From Streptomyces sp. NBC_01244 (GTDB lineage Bacteria; Actinomycetota; Actinomycetes; Streptomycetales; Streptomycetaceae), in contig NZ_CP108488.1 in NCBI RefSeq assembly GCF_035987325.1, positions 186,001-250,000 on the forward strand: 64,000 nt of DNA, in the 5' to 3' direction. The position numbers and the translations under genes are program-made. The first letter of the stretch is position 1, and each line of letters opens with the position of its first letter. Shown piece by piece: positions 38,418 to 46,546 of this stretch. The notes under the pieces are model-generated. The model ran no database searches, was not told where the DNA came from, and was given only the letters and a program-made list of their open reading frames with translations.

Positions 38418-39668
38418 ATGGCGCCGTACGCGCACACGAGAGCAACCACGCCCGAGGTCTACCTGGTCGACGGGGCCCGCACCCCGCAGGGCCGCTACGG
38501 CGGCGCCCTGGCCTCAGTACGCCCGGACGACCTGGCCGCCCTCGTCGTCGGTGAGGCGGTCCGCCGGGCCGGTGTCCCCGCCGAGGCGGTGGACGAGGTC
38601 ATCCTCGGCGCGGCCAACCAGGCCGGGGAGGACAACCGGGACGTGGCCCGCATGGCCGTGCTCCTCGCCGGGCTCCCCCACACCGTCCCCGGCTACACCG
38701 TCAACCGCCTGTGCGCCTCCGGCCTGACGGCGGTCGTCTCCGCGGCCCAGGCCATCCGCGCCGGCGAGGCCGAGGTCGTGGTCGCGGGCGGCGTGGAGTC
38801 GATGACCCGCGCACCCTGGGTCATGGAGAAGCCCGGCTCCCCTTGGGCCAAGCCCGGCTCGGTCGTCGATACGTCCCTCGGCTGGCGTTTCACCAACCCC
38901 CGCTTCACCGCGGCCGACCGCGCCGTGCCCCTCGGCGCCGGACCCGAGACGGTCAAGACCACCCTGTCCATGGGTGAGACCGCCGAGGAGGTCGCGGCGC
39001 TCGACGGGATCACCCGTAGGGAATCGGATGCCTTCGCGCTCCGCAGCCACCAACGGGCCGTAGCGGCCCAGCTCGCCGGCCGCTTCGACCGGGAGATCGT
39101 GCCCGTGCCGGTCAAGGACGGCCCAGTCACCCAGGACGAGAATCCCCGGCCGTCCACCACCCTGGAGAAGCTCGGCACGCTGCGCACGATCTTCAGGGAG
39201 GGCGGGATCGTCACCGCGGGTTCCTCCTCCCCGCTCTCGGACGGCGCGGCCGCCCTGGTGGTGGCGAGCGGAGCCGCCGTCGAGCGCTACGGCCTGACCC
39301 CGCGCGCCCGCATCGTCACCTCCGTGTCGGCGGGCCTGCAGCCCAACCTGATGGGCCTCGGACCGGTCCCCGCCACTGAGAAGGCGCTGGCCAGGGCGGG
39401 CTGGCAGAGCGATGACCTGGGAGCCGTGGAGCTGAACGAGGCCTTCGCCGCGCAGGCGCTGGCGGTCATCCGCCGACTCAAGCTGGATGAGGACCGGGTC
39501 AACGCCGACGGGGGCGCCATCGCGCTCGGCCACCCGCTCGGGGCTTCCGGTGCCCGGATCCTGCTCACCCTGGTCGGCCGACTGGAACGCGAAGGCGCCC
39601 GCCGCGGCCTGGCCACACTGTGCGTGGGCGTCGGTCAGGGCGTCGCGATGCTGGTGGAACGCGTATGA
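38418..39668 (+). CDS. Acetyl-CoA acyltransferase (thiolase), PaaJ/PcaF-like
   Basis: The 416-residue thiolase should cleave 3-oxoacyl-CoA, here probably 3-oxoadipyl-CoA from phenylacetate. It shows the nucleophile loop TVNRLCASGLTAVVSAAQAI (Cys), GGVESMTRAPWVM, NGSSS-like VTAGSSSPLSDGAAALVVA, ELNEAFAAQALAVIRRL, the His motif GGAIALGHPLGASGARI and the final CVGVGQGVAM (Cys-x-Gly). ATG 38418 follows AGGTGG; a GTG nine bases earlier is possible. It is divergent from paaI-paaK. A decayed enoyl-CoA hydratase follows. Confidence 0.92.
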   Translation: MAPYAHTRATTPEVYLVDGARTPQGRYGGALASVRPDDLAALVVGEAVRRAGVPAEAVDEVILGAANQAGEDNRDVARMAVLLAGLPHTVPGYTVNRLCASGLTAVVSAAQAIRAGEAEVVVAGGVESMTRAPWVMEKPGSPWAKPGSVVDTSLGWRFTNPRFTAADRAVPLGAGPETVKTTLSMGETAEEVAALDGITRRESDAFALRSHQRAVAAQLAGRFDREIVPVPVKDGPVTQDENPRPSTTLEKLGTLRTIFREGGIVTAGSSSPLSDGAAALVVASGAAVERYGLTPRARIVTSVSAGLQPNLMGLGPVPATEKALARAGWQSDDLGAVELNEAFAAQALAVIRRLKLDEDRVNADGGAIALGHPLGASGARILLTLVGRLEREGARRGLATLCVGVGQGVAMLVERV

Positions 39669-39724
39669 GAGACAGCAAGGCATCAACAGCCGCTTGTTCG
39701 AGCGGATCCACCGACTGCCGACGC

Positions 39725-40010
39725 CTGCGACATCAGGATCGCGGGCCCCGACGCGGTGTTCGGGAACCCCGAACCGGGCCTGGGGATCCTCGCCGCCGCA
39801 GGGGCGTGCCGGGGGCTGCCGGAGCTGGTCGGCGAGCCGATCGCCAAGCAGGTAGGTCCTACTGGCCGGCCGGAACCTCGACGCCGCCGCCGCACTGGAC
39901 TGCGGGCTCGTCATCGACGTCGTCGCGGCAGCAGACCTCCTGAAGGAGGCACACGCCCTGCTGGATCGCATGGCCCGCTCCTCGGCCGGGGCCAGGACAA
40001 GAGGGACCGC
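39725..40010 (+). pseudogene. Enoyl-CoA hydratase/isomerase relic
   Basis: Fragments CDIRIAGPDAVFGNPEPGLG and ILAAAGACRGLPELVGEPIA, then LLAGRNLDAAAALDCGLVID, ADLLKEAHALLDRMARSS match the second half of crotonases, with a frameshift near 39855. The first half, with the oxyanion hole, is absent. Position after the thiolase suggests a former phenylacetate-operon hydratase (paaG-like). Confidence 0.65.
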
Positions 40011-40084
40011 ATGACACGGTTCCTGGCGAAGAAGGGGCACCACCTGGGCCGCCCATGAGCGGCGCAGCAGGGGTCCGCGACGTC

Positions 40085-40100
40085 GTTCGTTAAAACGAAC
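40085..40100. promoter_or_regulatory. Inverted repeat upstream of XRE-cupin gene
   Basis: GTTCGTT and AACGAAC around a two-base centre (40085-40100) form a perfect dyad just upstream of the -35 element. Confidence 0.6.
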
Positions 40101-40106
40101 GCCAGG

Positions 40107-40151
40107 TTCGACTTGCTGGGTTCGTACGTTATAGTGAACGTATGGTTCACT
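40107..40151 (+). promoter_or_regulatory. Promoter and operator of XRE-cupin gene
   Basis: TTCGAC (40107-40112) and TATAGT (40130-40135) are separated by 17 bases, a good sigma-70-type promoter. The -10 region overlaps a perfect dyad, AGTGAAC-GTATG-GTTCACT (40133-40151), that ends just before the start codon. This geometry suits autorepression. Confidence 0.65.
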
Positions 40152-40152
40152 C

Positions 40153-40752
40153 ATGCGCCGCCTGGGATGGCCGATGACGCCTCCTTCGCCGACCGGCCGC
40201 CGACCGGTGAGCAGTACCGCTGCCGCGGTCGGCGCGAAGATCCGGCTGCGGCGGCAGCAGCGCGGCATGAGCGCCGCGGAAATGGCCCGCCGTGCCGGGC
40301 TGAGCAAGGCCACGCTGTCGCAGTTGGAGTCCGGAAACGGCAATCCGACGATCGACACTCTCGACGCGATCGCGATCGCCCTGCGGATCCCGATCGCCGA
40401 CCTGCTGGCGCGCGACGCCGACACCGGGCCGGTCTTCCGGGCCGGCACGGACGCCGAGCCGGGTGAGGTCTCCCGGGAGCTGCTGCGCCGCATCAGCAGC
40501 GGCAACAGCCTGGAGATCTGGCGGCTGCGCATCCCGCCCGAGACGGAGCTCGCCGGTGTGCCCCACGCCACCGGCACCATCGAGCACCTGCTCATCGCCA
40601 CCGGGTACGTCACCGCCGGCCCGGTCGAGGCGCCGCAGGATCTCGGTCCCGGCGACATGCTCGCCTTCGCCGGTGACGCCCCGCACTTCTACCGCACCGG
40701 CGCCGATGAGGTGGACATCACCGTCGTCTTCGCCTCCCCCATCAGCACCTGA
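40153..40752 (+). CDS. XRE-family regulator with cupin sensor domain
   Basis: The 199-residue protein has a Cro/C1 HTH (about residues 25-80, IRLRRQQRGMSAAEMARRAG, LSKATLSQLESGNGNPTIDT) and a C-terminal cupin (about 125-197, IWRLRIPPETELAGVPHATG, PQDLGPGDMLAFAGDAPHFY). Proteins of this class often sense an amino acid or amine and control its catabolic gene. ATG 40153 has no ribosome site and only a very short leader, so near-leaderless translation is likely. The threonine aldolase gene starts 36 bases after its stop, suggesting it regulates that enzyme. Confidence 0.87.
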   Translation: MRRLGWPMTPPSPTGRRPVSSTAAAVGAKIRLRRQQRGMSAAEMARRAGLSKATLSQLESGNGNPTIDTLDAIAIALRIPIADLLARDADTGPVFRAGTDAEPGEVSRELLRRISSGNSLEIWRLRIPPETELAGVPHATGTIEHLLIATGYVTAGPVEAPQDLGPGDMLAFAGDAPHFYRTGADEVDITVVFASPIST

Positions 40753-40770
40753 GCACCTGAGCACCTGAGT
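40744..40770. repeat. Tandem octamer repeat GAGCACCT
   Basis: About three copies of an 8-bp unit lie across the stop codon of the regulator and the leader of the aldolase gene. Slippage here would not change either protein much. Confidence 0.7.
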
Positions 40771-40788
40771 ACCAAGGAAGTCCCCCAC

Positions 40789-41850
40789 ATGAGCACCACC
40801 ATCGCCACCACCCCCTCCGGCCGTGCCTTCATCAGCGACAACATGGCCGGGGCCTCCCCTCGGATAGCCCGGGCCGTCGCCGACGCAGCCGCCGGACAAG
40901 TCCTCCCGTACGGCAACGACCCCTACACCGAGTGCGCCCGACGCAGGCTCGGCGAGATCTTCGAGCGGGAGGTCGACCTCTTCCCCGTCTCCACCGGGTC
41001 CGCCGCCAACGGTCTGAGCCTGGCCGCCCTCACCCCGCCCTGGGGCAGCGTGCTGTCCCACCCCGACAGCCACATCAACCACGACGAGTGCGGCGCCCCG
41101 GAGTTCTTCACGGGCGGCGCCAAGCTCGTAGACGTCGCGGGCCCCGACACCAAGATCGACCCCGAACTGCTGAAGAAGGCGGTACGCCGACGGGCCGGTG
41201 ACGTGCACAGCGTGCAGCCGTCCGTACTCAGCATCAGCCAGGCCACCGAGAGCGGCAGCGTCTACACCCTGGACGAGATCCGCACCCTGTCCGCCATCGC
41301 CAGGGACGCCGGGCTGCGGGTGCACATGGACGGCGCTCGCTTCGCCAACGCCCTGGTCCACCTCGACGCCACCCCGGCGGAGATGACCTGGAAGGCCGGG
41401 GTCGACGTCCTGTCCTTCGGTGCGACGAAGAACGGGGCGATGACCGCCGACGCGATCGTCTCCTTCGACCCCGCGATCGCCACCGAACTCGCCTTCCGCA
41501 CCAAGCGTGCGGGCCAGCTCACTTCGAAGATGCGCTTCCAGACGGCTCAGATCGATGCGTATCTCACCGACGGCCTGTGGCTGGACAACGCCCGCCAGGC
41601 CAACGAGATGGCCACCCGGCTCGGAGAGGGCCTCAAGGCCATTGCGGACACCGGGCTTCTGGCCGTCCCCGAGGCGAACATCCTCTTCTGCCGGCTGCCG
41701 CAGCACGTCACCGCAGGGCTCCTGGCCGAGGGCTACGCCTTCTACCACGACCGGTGGGAGCCGGGGATCGTCCGTTTCGTCACCGCCTTCTCCCACAGCG
41801 CCGAGGACATCGACCAGCTCCTCGAAGCGGTCCGCCGCCACACCCGCTGA
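40789..41850 (+). CDS. Low-specificity threonine aldolase-like PLP enzyme
   Basis: The 353-residue fold-type I PLP enzyme should cleave L-threonine or a related beta-hydroxy amino acid to glycine and an aldehyde. Features are FISDNMAGASPRIARAVADA, QVLPYGNDPYTECARRRLGE, VSTGSAANGLSLAALTPPWG, SHINHDECGAPEFFTGGAKL, RVHMDGARFANALVHL (PLP-binding Asp) and DVLSFGATKNGAMTADAIVS with the Schiff-base Lys. AAGGAAG precedes ATG 40789. It is co-directional with the XRE-cupin regulator and ends before a hairpin at 41860. Confidence 0.9.
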   Translation: MSTTIATTPSGRAFISDNMAGASPRIARAVADAAAGQVLPYGNDPYTECARRRLGEIFEREVDLFPVSTGSAANGLSLAALTPPWGSVLSHPDSHINHDECGAPEFFTGGAKLVDVAGPDTKIDPELLKKAVRRRAGDVHSVQPSVLSISQATESGSVYTLDEIRTLSAIARDAGLRVHMDGARFANALVHLDATPAEMTWKAGVDVLSFGATKNGAMTADAIVSFDPAIATELAFRTKRAGQLTSKMRFQTAQIDAYLTDGLWLDNARQANEMATRLGEGLKAIADTGLLAVPEANILFCRLPQHVTAGLLAEGYAFYHDRWEPGIVRFVTAFSHSAEDIDQLLEAVRRHTR

Positions 41851-41859
41851 GGAACGCGT

Positions 41860-41904
41860 CGGCCCCGCAGCCGCCGACCCGGTCGGATCGTGGCTACGGG
41901 GCCG
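41860..41904. terminator. Hairpin between converging aldolase and esterase genes
   Basis: Arms 41860-41872 and 41892-41904 pair over 13 bases with one mismatch. It lies between two stops and can work in both directions. Confidence 0.65.
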
Positions 41905-41925
41905 GGAGCCGGGCCGATCAAGCCC

Positions 41926-43041
41926 TCACAGCCGCCAATCCAGGAAGGTCGTGACGCGGTTCATGATCTGGGTCGTGGTCCACATGGGAGCGCTGGTGTC
42001 GCCGTTCGGCACGAGGCTGCCGTGGCCGGCGTCCTTGACGACGAAGCGTGTGCTCTGGACTCCCTTCCTGAGCAGCGCGTCGTGGAGTATCAGGGACTGG
42101 CTCGGGGAGACCACGCGGTCCTGGGTGCCGTGGAAGTGGACGAACGGCGGATCGGTGCGGTCGATGTAGGTGACCGGGTTGGCCGCGGCGACGGCTGTGG
42201 GCACGTCCAGCAGCCGAGCCTGCTGGTTGGGGCCCAGGACGTACTTGACCAGCGGGTTGTCGGTGGAGTTCTCGAAGTATCCGCGGGTCGCGGGGTCGAA
42301 GTCGGCGGCGAACTTGGAGAGGTCGGAAGCGCCGAAGAGGTCGACCACGGCCTGGACGCGGCTGCTCTGGTTCAGGTTCTCGCCCTGGTCGAACTTCTGG
42401 ACCCCGCCGGTGGTCCCGACCATGGAAGCCAGGTATCCGCCGGCGGACTCTCCGTAGACGGCGACGTTGTTCGGGTCGATGCCGAACTCGGCGGCGTGGG
42501 CGCGCAGGTACCGGATCGCGGCTTTGACGTCCGCGACCCCGTCGACGTAGGTCGCCCCGTCGAGGATGGTGCGGTACTCGACGGACGCCACCACATAGCC
42601 CTGCTCGGCGATGTGGGTTCGCTTGTCGAGGGACTGGGACTTGTCGGCGGTGACGAATCCGCCGCCGGGGACGTACACGACGAGCGGCTTGAGACCGCCG
42701 GACGTCGGGAACTGGACATCCAGTTTCAGTCCGCGCAGTTGTCCGCCGGCGCTCTGGCCCGTTCCGTAGGTGACGTCGGTGCGGAGCGTGAGGGCCCTGG
42801 CTCCGCACTGCATCTGCGGGTCGGTCGCCCGGGGGGCGATGAGCACGCTCGTACGCAGGTCACCGGCCGCCACGGTGGCGGCGAAGGGAACTCCGGCGCT
42901 GAACGGCGGGAGTGATCCGCAGCCGATCAGCGACGCAGCCGTCGCGCTCGTCTGCGCCGTGGCCACCCCTGGAGCGCCTGCCACCAGGGCCAATCCGCAC
43001 ATTGCCGCGCCTACGAGCATGTTCCTCGAACTGAACGTCAT
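41926..43041 (-). CDS. Secreted alpha/beta-hydrolase (carboxylesterase type)
   Basis: This 371-residue protein carries a signal peptide (MTFSSRNMLVGAAMCGLALV, cleavage after ATA near residue 29). The hydrolase core has the oxyanion strand PLVVYVPGGGFVTADKS, the nucleophile elbow VYGESAGGYLASMVG, Asp in HFHGTQDRVVSPSQSLI and His in VKDAGHGSLVPNG. It resembles the hormone-sensitive-lipase/BD-FAE group of esterases. Three or four cysteines in the N-terminal region may form disulfides. The natural ester is unknown; a feruloyl or acetyl-xylan substrate would fit the cell-wall theme but is only a guess. AAGGAG precedes ATG 43041. Confidence 0.85.
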   Translation of the reverse strand: MTFSSRNMLVGAAMCGLALVAGAPGVATAQTSATAASLIGCGSLPPFSAGVPFAATVAAGDLRTSVLIAPRATDPQMQCGARALTLRTDVTYGTGQSAGGQLRGLKLDVQFPTSGGLKPLVVYVPGGGFVTADKSQSLDKRTHIAEQGYVVASVEYRTILDGATYVDGVADVKAAIRYLRAHAAEFGIDPNNVAVYGESAGGYLASMVGTTGGVQKFDQGENLNQSSRVQAVVDLFGASDLSKFAADFDPATRGYFENSTDNPLVKYVLGPNQQARLLDVPTAVAAANPVTYIDRTDPPFVHFHGTQDRVVSPSQSLILHDALLRKGVQSTRFVVKDAGHGSLVPNGDTSAPMWTTTQIMNRVTTFLDWRL

Positions 43042-43118
43042 GACTCTCCTTCGAATTGTTGCGGGATGAGGCAGGCGCGGCTCTTCAGCGGGCCTCACGG
43101 AGAAGGCGGTGCGGCCTG

Positions 43119-44462
43119 TTACAGCCCGCTGGGGTCAGTGCTGACCGCAGGGCTGACCGCAGGTCGGCCGCTCGTTCCACGGGTGACGAGCCATACGCAG
43201 CCGAGGCTGACGAGGGTGACGGCCGTCAGGTAGATGCTGATCGGGGTGGTGGATCCCCAGCTCGTGTAGAGGGCGGTGGCGACGGTGGGGGCGATGCCGC
43301 CCCCCAGGACCGATCCGAGCTGGTAGCCGAGGGAAGCACCGCTGTAGCGGACCTCCGCCTTGAACAGCCCGGAGAACAGTGCCGCGATCGGTCCGTAGAC
43401 GATGCCCATGAACACCGCCGTCACGAGCAGGGCGATCAGGATGAGGGCCGGGGTCGCGGTGTTGATCAGCGGGAACAGGATCGCGGCGCAGACGGCCAGA
43501 CCGACCGATCCGACGGTAAGGACTTCACGCTTGCCGCGCCGGTCCGACAGTGCCGAGGCCCACGGGATGACGGCGAGCCACACCAGGGACGCGAGCAGGG
43601 TGAAGGTGAGGATGAGGTTCCTGCTCAAACCCAGTACCGCGGTCGTGTAGGAGAGCAGGTAACTCATGAAGATGTAGCCCACCGCATTGATGCCGATGAA
43701 GGCGCCGGCGGAAAGGAGGACTTCTTTCCAGTTCTCGCGCAGCACGGCGACAATCGGAAGACGCTGCTCGGATCCGGTGTTCTTTACTGATTCGAAGTCC
43801 GGGCTCTCCGTCACCGTGAATCGAATGATGAGACCGGCGATGATCAGAACTGAGCTGGCCAGGAACGGGACCCGCCAGCCCCAGTCCATGAATTCCGATT
43901 TGGTGAGACTGGTGGTGAGCCCCAGAAACGCCAGGTTCGCGATGATCAGCCCGCCCGGTACACCCATCTGCGGGAAACTCCCGTAGAAGGACTTCTTGCG
44001 CTCGGGAGCGTGCTCGACGGCCATGAGGACCGCTCCACCCCATTCACCGCCGACGCCGATTCCCTGGATGAACCGAAGGGTCACCAGGAGGATCGGCGCC
44101 CAGACGCCCGCCGTCTCGTAGGTGGGTAGCAGTCCTATGCCCACGGTCGCGAGACCCATGGTCAGCAGCGAGATGAGCAGCATGGACCGCCGGCCGACCC
44201 GGTCTCCGAAGTGGCCCATGATGATGCCGCCGAGCGGCCGGGCCGCGAAGCCCACGGAGTAGGTAGCGAACGCCGCCAGGGTGCCCGCCGCCGGGGAGAC
44301 CGTGGGAAAGAACAGTGGTCCGAAAACGACTGCCGCGGCCATCCCGTAGATGAAGTAGTCGTACCACTCGATAGCGGTCCCGACGAAACTCGCCGCTGCC
44401 ACGCGAAGGGGGTTGATCCCTTTCGGGGCCACTCTTTCACTCAACTCCTGGTTGATGGCCAT
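43119..44462 (-). CDS. MFS transporter, metabolite:H+ symporter (MHS) family
   Basis: The 447-residue protein has twelve predicted helices and the ShiA/ProP-type signatures GTAIEWYDYFIYGMAAAVVF, FAARPLGGIIMGHFGDRVGR, RFIQGIGVGGEWGGAVLMAV and VRYSGASLGYQLGSVLGGGI. MHS carriers import organic acids such as shikimate, ketoglutarate or aromatic acids. GGAGAG precedes ATG 44462; the open frame continues upstream but has no conserved sequence. A TetR-type dyad upstream at 44595 resembles that of the phenylacetate genes, so an aromatic acid is a reasonable substrate guess. Confidence 0.9.
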   Translation of the reverse strand: MAINQELSERVAPKGINPLRVAAASFVGTAIEWYDYFIYGMAAAVVFGPLFFPTVSPAAGTLAAFATYSVGFAARPLGGIIMGHFGDRVGRRSMLLISLLTMGLATVGIGLLPTYETAGVWAPILLVTLRFIQGIGVGGEWGGAVLMAVEHAPERKKSFYGSFPQMGVPGGLIIANLAFLGLTTSLTKSEFMDWGWRVPFLASSVLIIAGLIIRFTVTESPDFESVKNTGSEQRLPIVAVLRENWKEVLLSAGAFIGINAVGYIFMSYLLSYTTAVLGLSRNLILTFTLLASLVWLAVIPWASALSDRRGKREVLTVGSVGLAVCAAILFPLINTATPALILIALLVTAVFMGIVYGPIAALFSGLFKAEVRYSGASLGYQLGSVLGGGIAPTVATALYTSWGSTTPISIYLTAVTLVSLGCVWLVTRGTSGRPAVSPAVSTDPSGL

Positions 44463-44594
44463 TTCTCTCCAGACGGGGTGGCTTGCGCCAGGGAATGGGG
44501 GTCTGTCGAATGCGCGACGGGCAGGCCTTTGTGAGGCGGTTTTGCCACTGCCGCGGCTCTCTGCTGGCGTGGTGACCGATAGCCTCCACAACCC

Positions 44595-44613
44595 CCGACC
44601 GAACGATTGGTCG
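44595..44613. promoter_or_regulatory. TetR-type operator upstream of MHS transporter
   Basis: CCGACCGAACGATTGGTCG contains the dyad GACCGAAC/GATTGGTC and shares CCGACCGAAC exactly with the site at 38341. Confidence 0.55.
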
Positions 44614-44843
44614 TCTCGTGTTTGGCCAGTAAAGGGAGCGGTGCAACCGCTGTCAAGGAGTTGAACCGAGCGGATATCCAGGGGTCGGAGTGTCGGATTT
44701 GCGGGATTTCCCGCACGCTCGCCGGGATGTTCCGGGCCGCAGGCCGCGCCACCGTCGCCCGCGGACATCCAGAGCGTCGGGGGGCTTCGCGACATGCTGC
44801 GTGACGGGTAGGCGGCGATGGCCCTCCGTGCTAGCGTGCGCCC

Positions 44844-44868
44844 AAAATGGAGTGATGATCTCCATTTT
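44844..44868. promoter_or_regulatory. Inverted repeat A upstream of DUF998-TetR operon
   Basis: AAAATGGAG and CTCCATTTT are perfect 9-bp arms around TGATGAT. The core AAnTGGA/TCCAnTT recurs in repeat B. Confidence 0.6.
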
Positions 44869-44898
44869 TGTGATGCTGCACGGGCCTTGAGAGCAAAC

Positions 44899-44922
44899 TA
44901 AGTGGATGAGAGTATCCACTTA
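44899..44922. promoter_or_regulatory. Inverted repeat B upstream of DUF998-TetR operon
   Basis: TAAGTGGAT and ATCCACTTA are perfect 9-bp arms around GAGAGT, 42 bases before the DUF998 start. Likely bound by the TetR protein encoded downstream. Confidence 0.65.
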
Positions 44923-44964
44923 ACTGTAGGGTGATGACCTACTCAGACCGTGAGAGGAATCCCC

Positions 44965-45636
44965 ATGTCGCGCAGAGTCCAGCTCCTGCTGGGAGCGGTC
45001 ATCCTCGTGGTGAACGCGTTGCAGTGGGTGATCGTCGAGGCGGTCGCCTCGGCGGCCTGGACCGAGCCGCCGTACAGCTACGCCGCGAACTACATCAGCG
45101 ACCTCGGCGTGCCGGAGTGCGGCGCGCAGTTCCAGGGCCGCGACATCTGCTCTCCCCTGCACACGGCCATGAACGCGTCGTTCGTGCTCGAAGGAATCCT
45201 CTTCGCGACCGGCATGGTCCTGCTGGCCCACTTGGTCACCGGGCGTGCCCGGCGTGCCGTCATCGCGCTGGCGATCGCGCACGGTGTCGGGATGGTGCTG
45301 GTCGGGCTGTTCCACGGCTCCCCCGACGGCCCGAGCATCGGCCTCGTCGTCCACGCCGGGGCCGCCGGGATCGGCATTCTGTGCGCGAACACCCTGGTCA
45401 TCATGGCCGGGGCGCTGCGGAACCTCGGCCTGCCCGCCGCGTACCGGGCGTTCAGCATCACGGTCGGCTCCCTGGGCCTGCTGAGCGAGGTCTTCGTGGG
45501 CCTGTCTCCGAGCACGGCAGGGGTCTTCGAGCGCGGCGGGGTCTACTCCTGGCTGCTGTGGAGCGTCGTGACGGGCGCACTCCTCCTGGTCAAGAACCGG
45601 CGCGACCACAGGGTGGTGGAGAATGTCGTGGCATGA
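44965..45636 (+). CDS. DUF998-family membrane protein
   Basis: The 223-residue protein has about six membrane helices, ending with a basic tail KNRRDHRVVE. DUF998 traits are YSYAANYISDLGVPECG near residue 40, the following Cys-containing loop CSPLHTAMNASFVLEGIL, and HGVGMVLVGLFHGSPDGPSI with its histidines. Function of the family is unknown. ATG 44965 follows AGAGGA. It overlaps the TetR gene as ATGA, so the pair is one operon; that pairing is common in actinobacteria and suggests the TetR controls the membrane protein. Confidence 0.88.
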   Translation: MSRRVQLLLGAVILVVNALQWVIVEAVASAAWTEPPYSYAANYISDLGVPECGAQFQGRDICSPLHTAMNASFVLEGILFATGMVLLAHLVTGRARRAVIALAIAHGVGMVLVGLFHGSPDGPSIGLVVHAGAAGIGILCANTLVIMAGALRNLGLPAAYRAFSITVGSLGLLSEVFVGLSPSTAGVFERGGVYSWLLWSVVTGALLLVKNRRDHRVVENVVA

Positions 45637-46316
45637 GCCGGGACAGCCAACGCCCACTGCGAGCGGATGCGGAACGAAACCGTCGACTGATCATCGATAC
45701 GGCCGACCGGATGTTCGCGGAGCGGGGCACCACCGTCACCCTCAACGAGATCGCGGCCGAGGCCGGCGTCGGCGTCGCCACGGTCTACCGACGGTTCCCG
45801 GACCTGCAGTCCCTGATCGACGACCTTTTCACCGAGCGGTTCACGATCTTCCTGCGGCTGGCGACGGAGGCCGCTCAAGAACCGACACCGGGTGGAGCGC
45901 TGTACCGCTACCTCCTCGATGCCGCGCAGCTCAGGGCCGTTGACCGCGCGTTGGAGGTCATCCTCGCCAACGCGAGCATCGACGTCCCGTCGATCGCCCG
46001 GATGCGTGAAGAACTCGCCCTTCTCGTGGACGGCATCGCCGAACGGGCGGTCGCGGCCAGCGCCGTCCGCGCGGACTTCGCCAGCCCCGACGTGTACGCC
46101 TTCCTCTACATGATCGGCGCGGTCGCCGACCGCACACACGAGATCGCGCCCGACGCCTGGCGCCGCTACGTCGACGTGCTGCTGACGGGCTTCGGACTGG
46201 AACGGCCTGCGGGAACGCGCACGTCCGCCATGACCGAGGACGAGCTGCGGCACACGTGGCCGAAGCCCCCGCCCCGGCATCCGGGTAGCACCGCGCACCC
46301 GTCGCAGGACTTCTGA
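45633..46316 (+). CDS. TetR-family regulator
   Basis: The 227-residue regulator has an N-terminal TetR HTH (about residues 15-60, RRLIIDTADRMFAERGTTVT, LNEIAAEAGVGVATVYRRFP) and an all-helical ligand domain. It overlaps the DUF998 gene and probably binds repeats A and B upstream. Its tail is Pro/His-rich. A related TetR with a similar HTH lies at 50939. Confidence 0.9.
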   Translation: MSRDSQRPLRADAERNRRLIIDTADRMFAERGTTVTLNEIAAEAGVGVATVYRRFPDLQSLIDDLFTERFTIFLRLATEAAQEPTPGGALYRYLLDAAQLRAVDRALEVILANASIDVPSIARMREELALLVDGIAERAVAASAVRADFASPDVYAFLYMIGAVADRTHEIAPDAWRRYVDVLLTGFGLERPAGTRTSAMTEDELRHTWPKPPPRHPGSTAHPSQDF

Positions 46317-46546
46317 CCTCCTGGCAGCCGGCCGGCCCCGTACAGTCCTGGCCTTTGCCTCCCGGGGGACCCTCCCGTGTTGAGGTGATCATTCGGGAGG
46401 ACGGCCCAGCCACTCCTGCTACCTTGCGTAGCGACCTGTTCTCTCTGAGTGTTCAGGTGATCGAGTGCGTCTTCCCGTGCCCCGCGCGAGGTGTGCGGTC
46501 GTCGGCGCGGGCCTCTGCGGTCCCGGTCACCGGAAGGCGTGGATCC

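Larger units (their letters stand above)
44463..44964. promoter_or_regulatory. Intergenic control region between MHS transporter and DUF998-TetR operon
   Basis: These 500 bases hold no supported gene. They contain one TetR-type dyad near the transporter and two related inverted repeats near the DUF998 gene, in an AT-richer patch at 44840-44940. Confidence 0.6.

Noticed and set aside
46377..46462. Imperfect direct repeat GTGTTGAGGTGATC / GTGTTCAGGTGATC upstream of the aldehyde oxidoreductase operon
   Set aside because: It could be a regulator site, but only two copies exist, with no symmetry or spacing that supports a particular regulator, so I do not annotate it.
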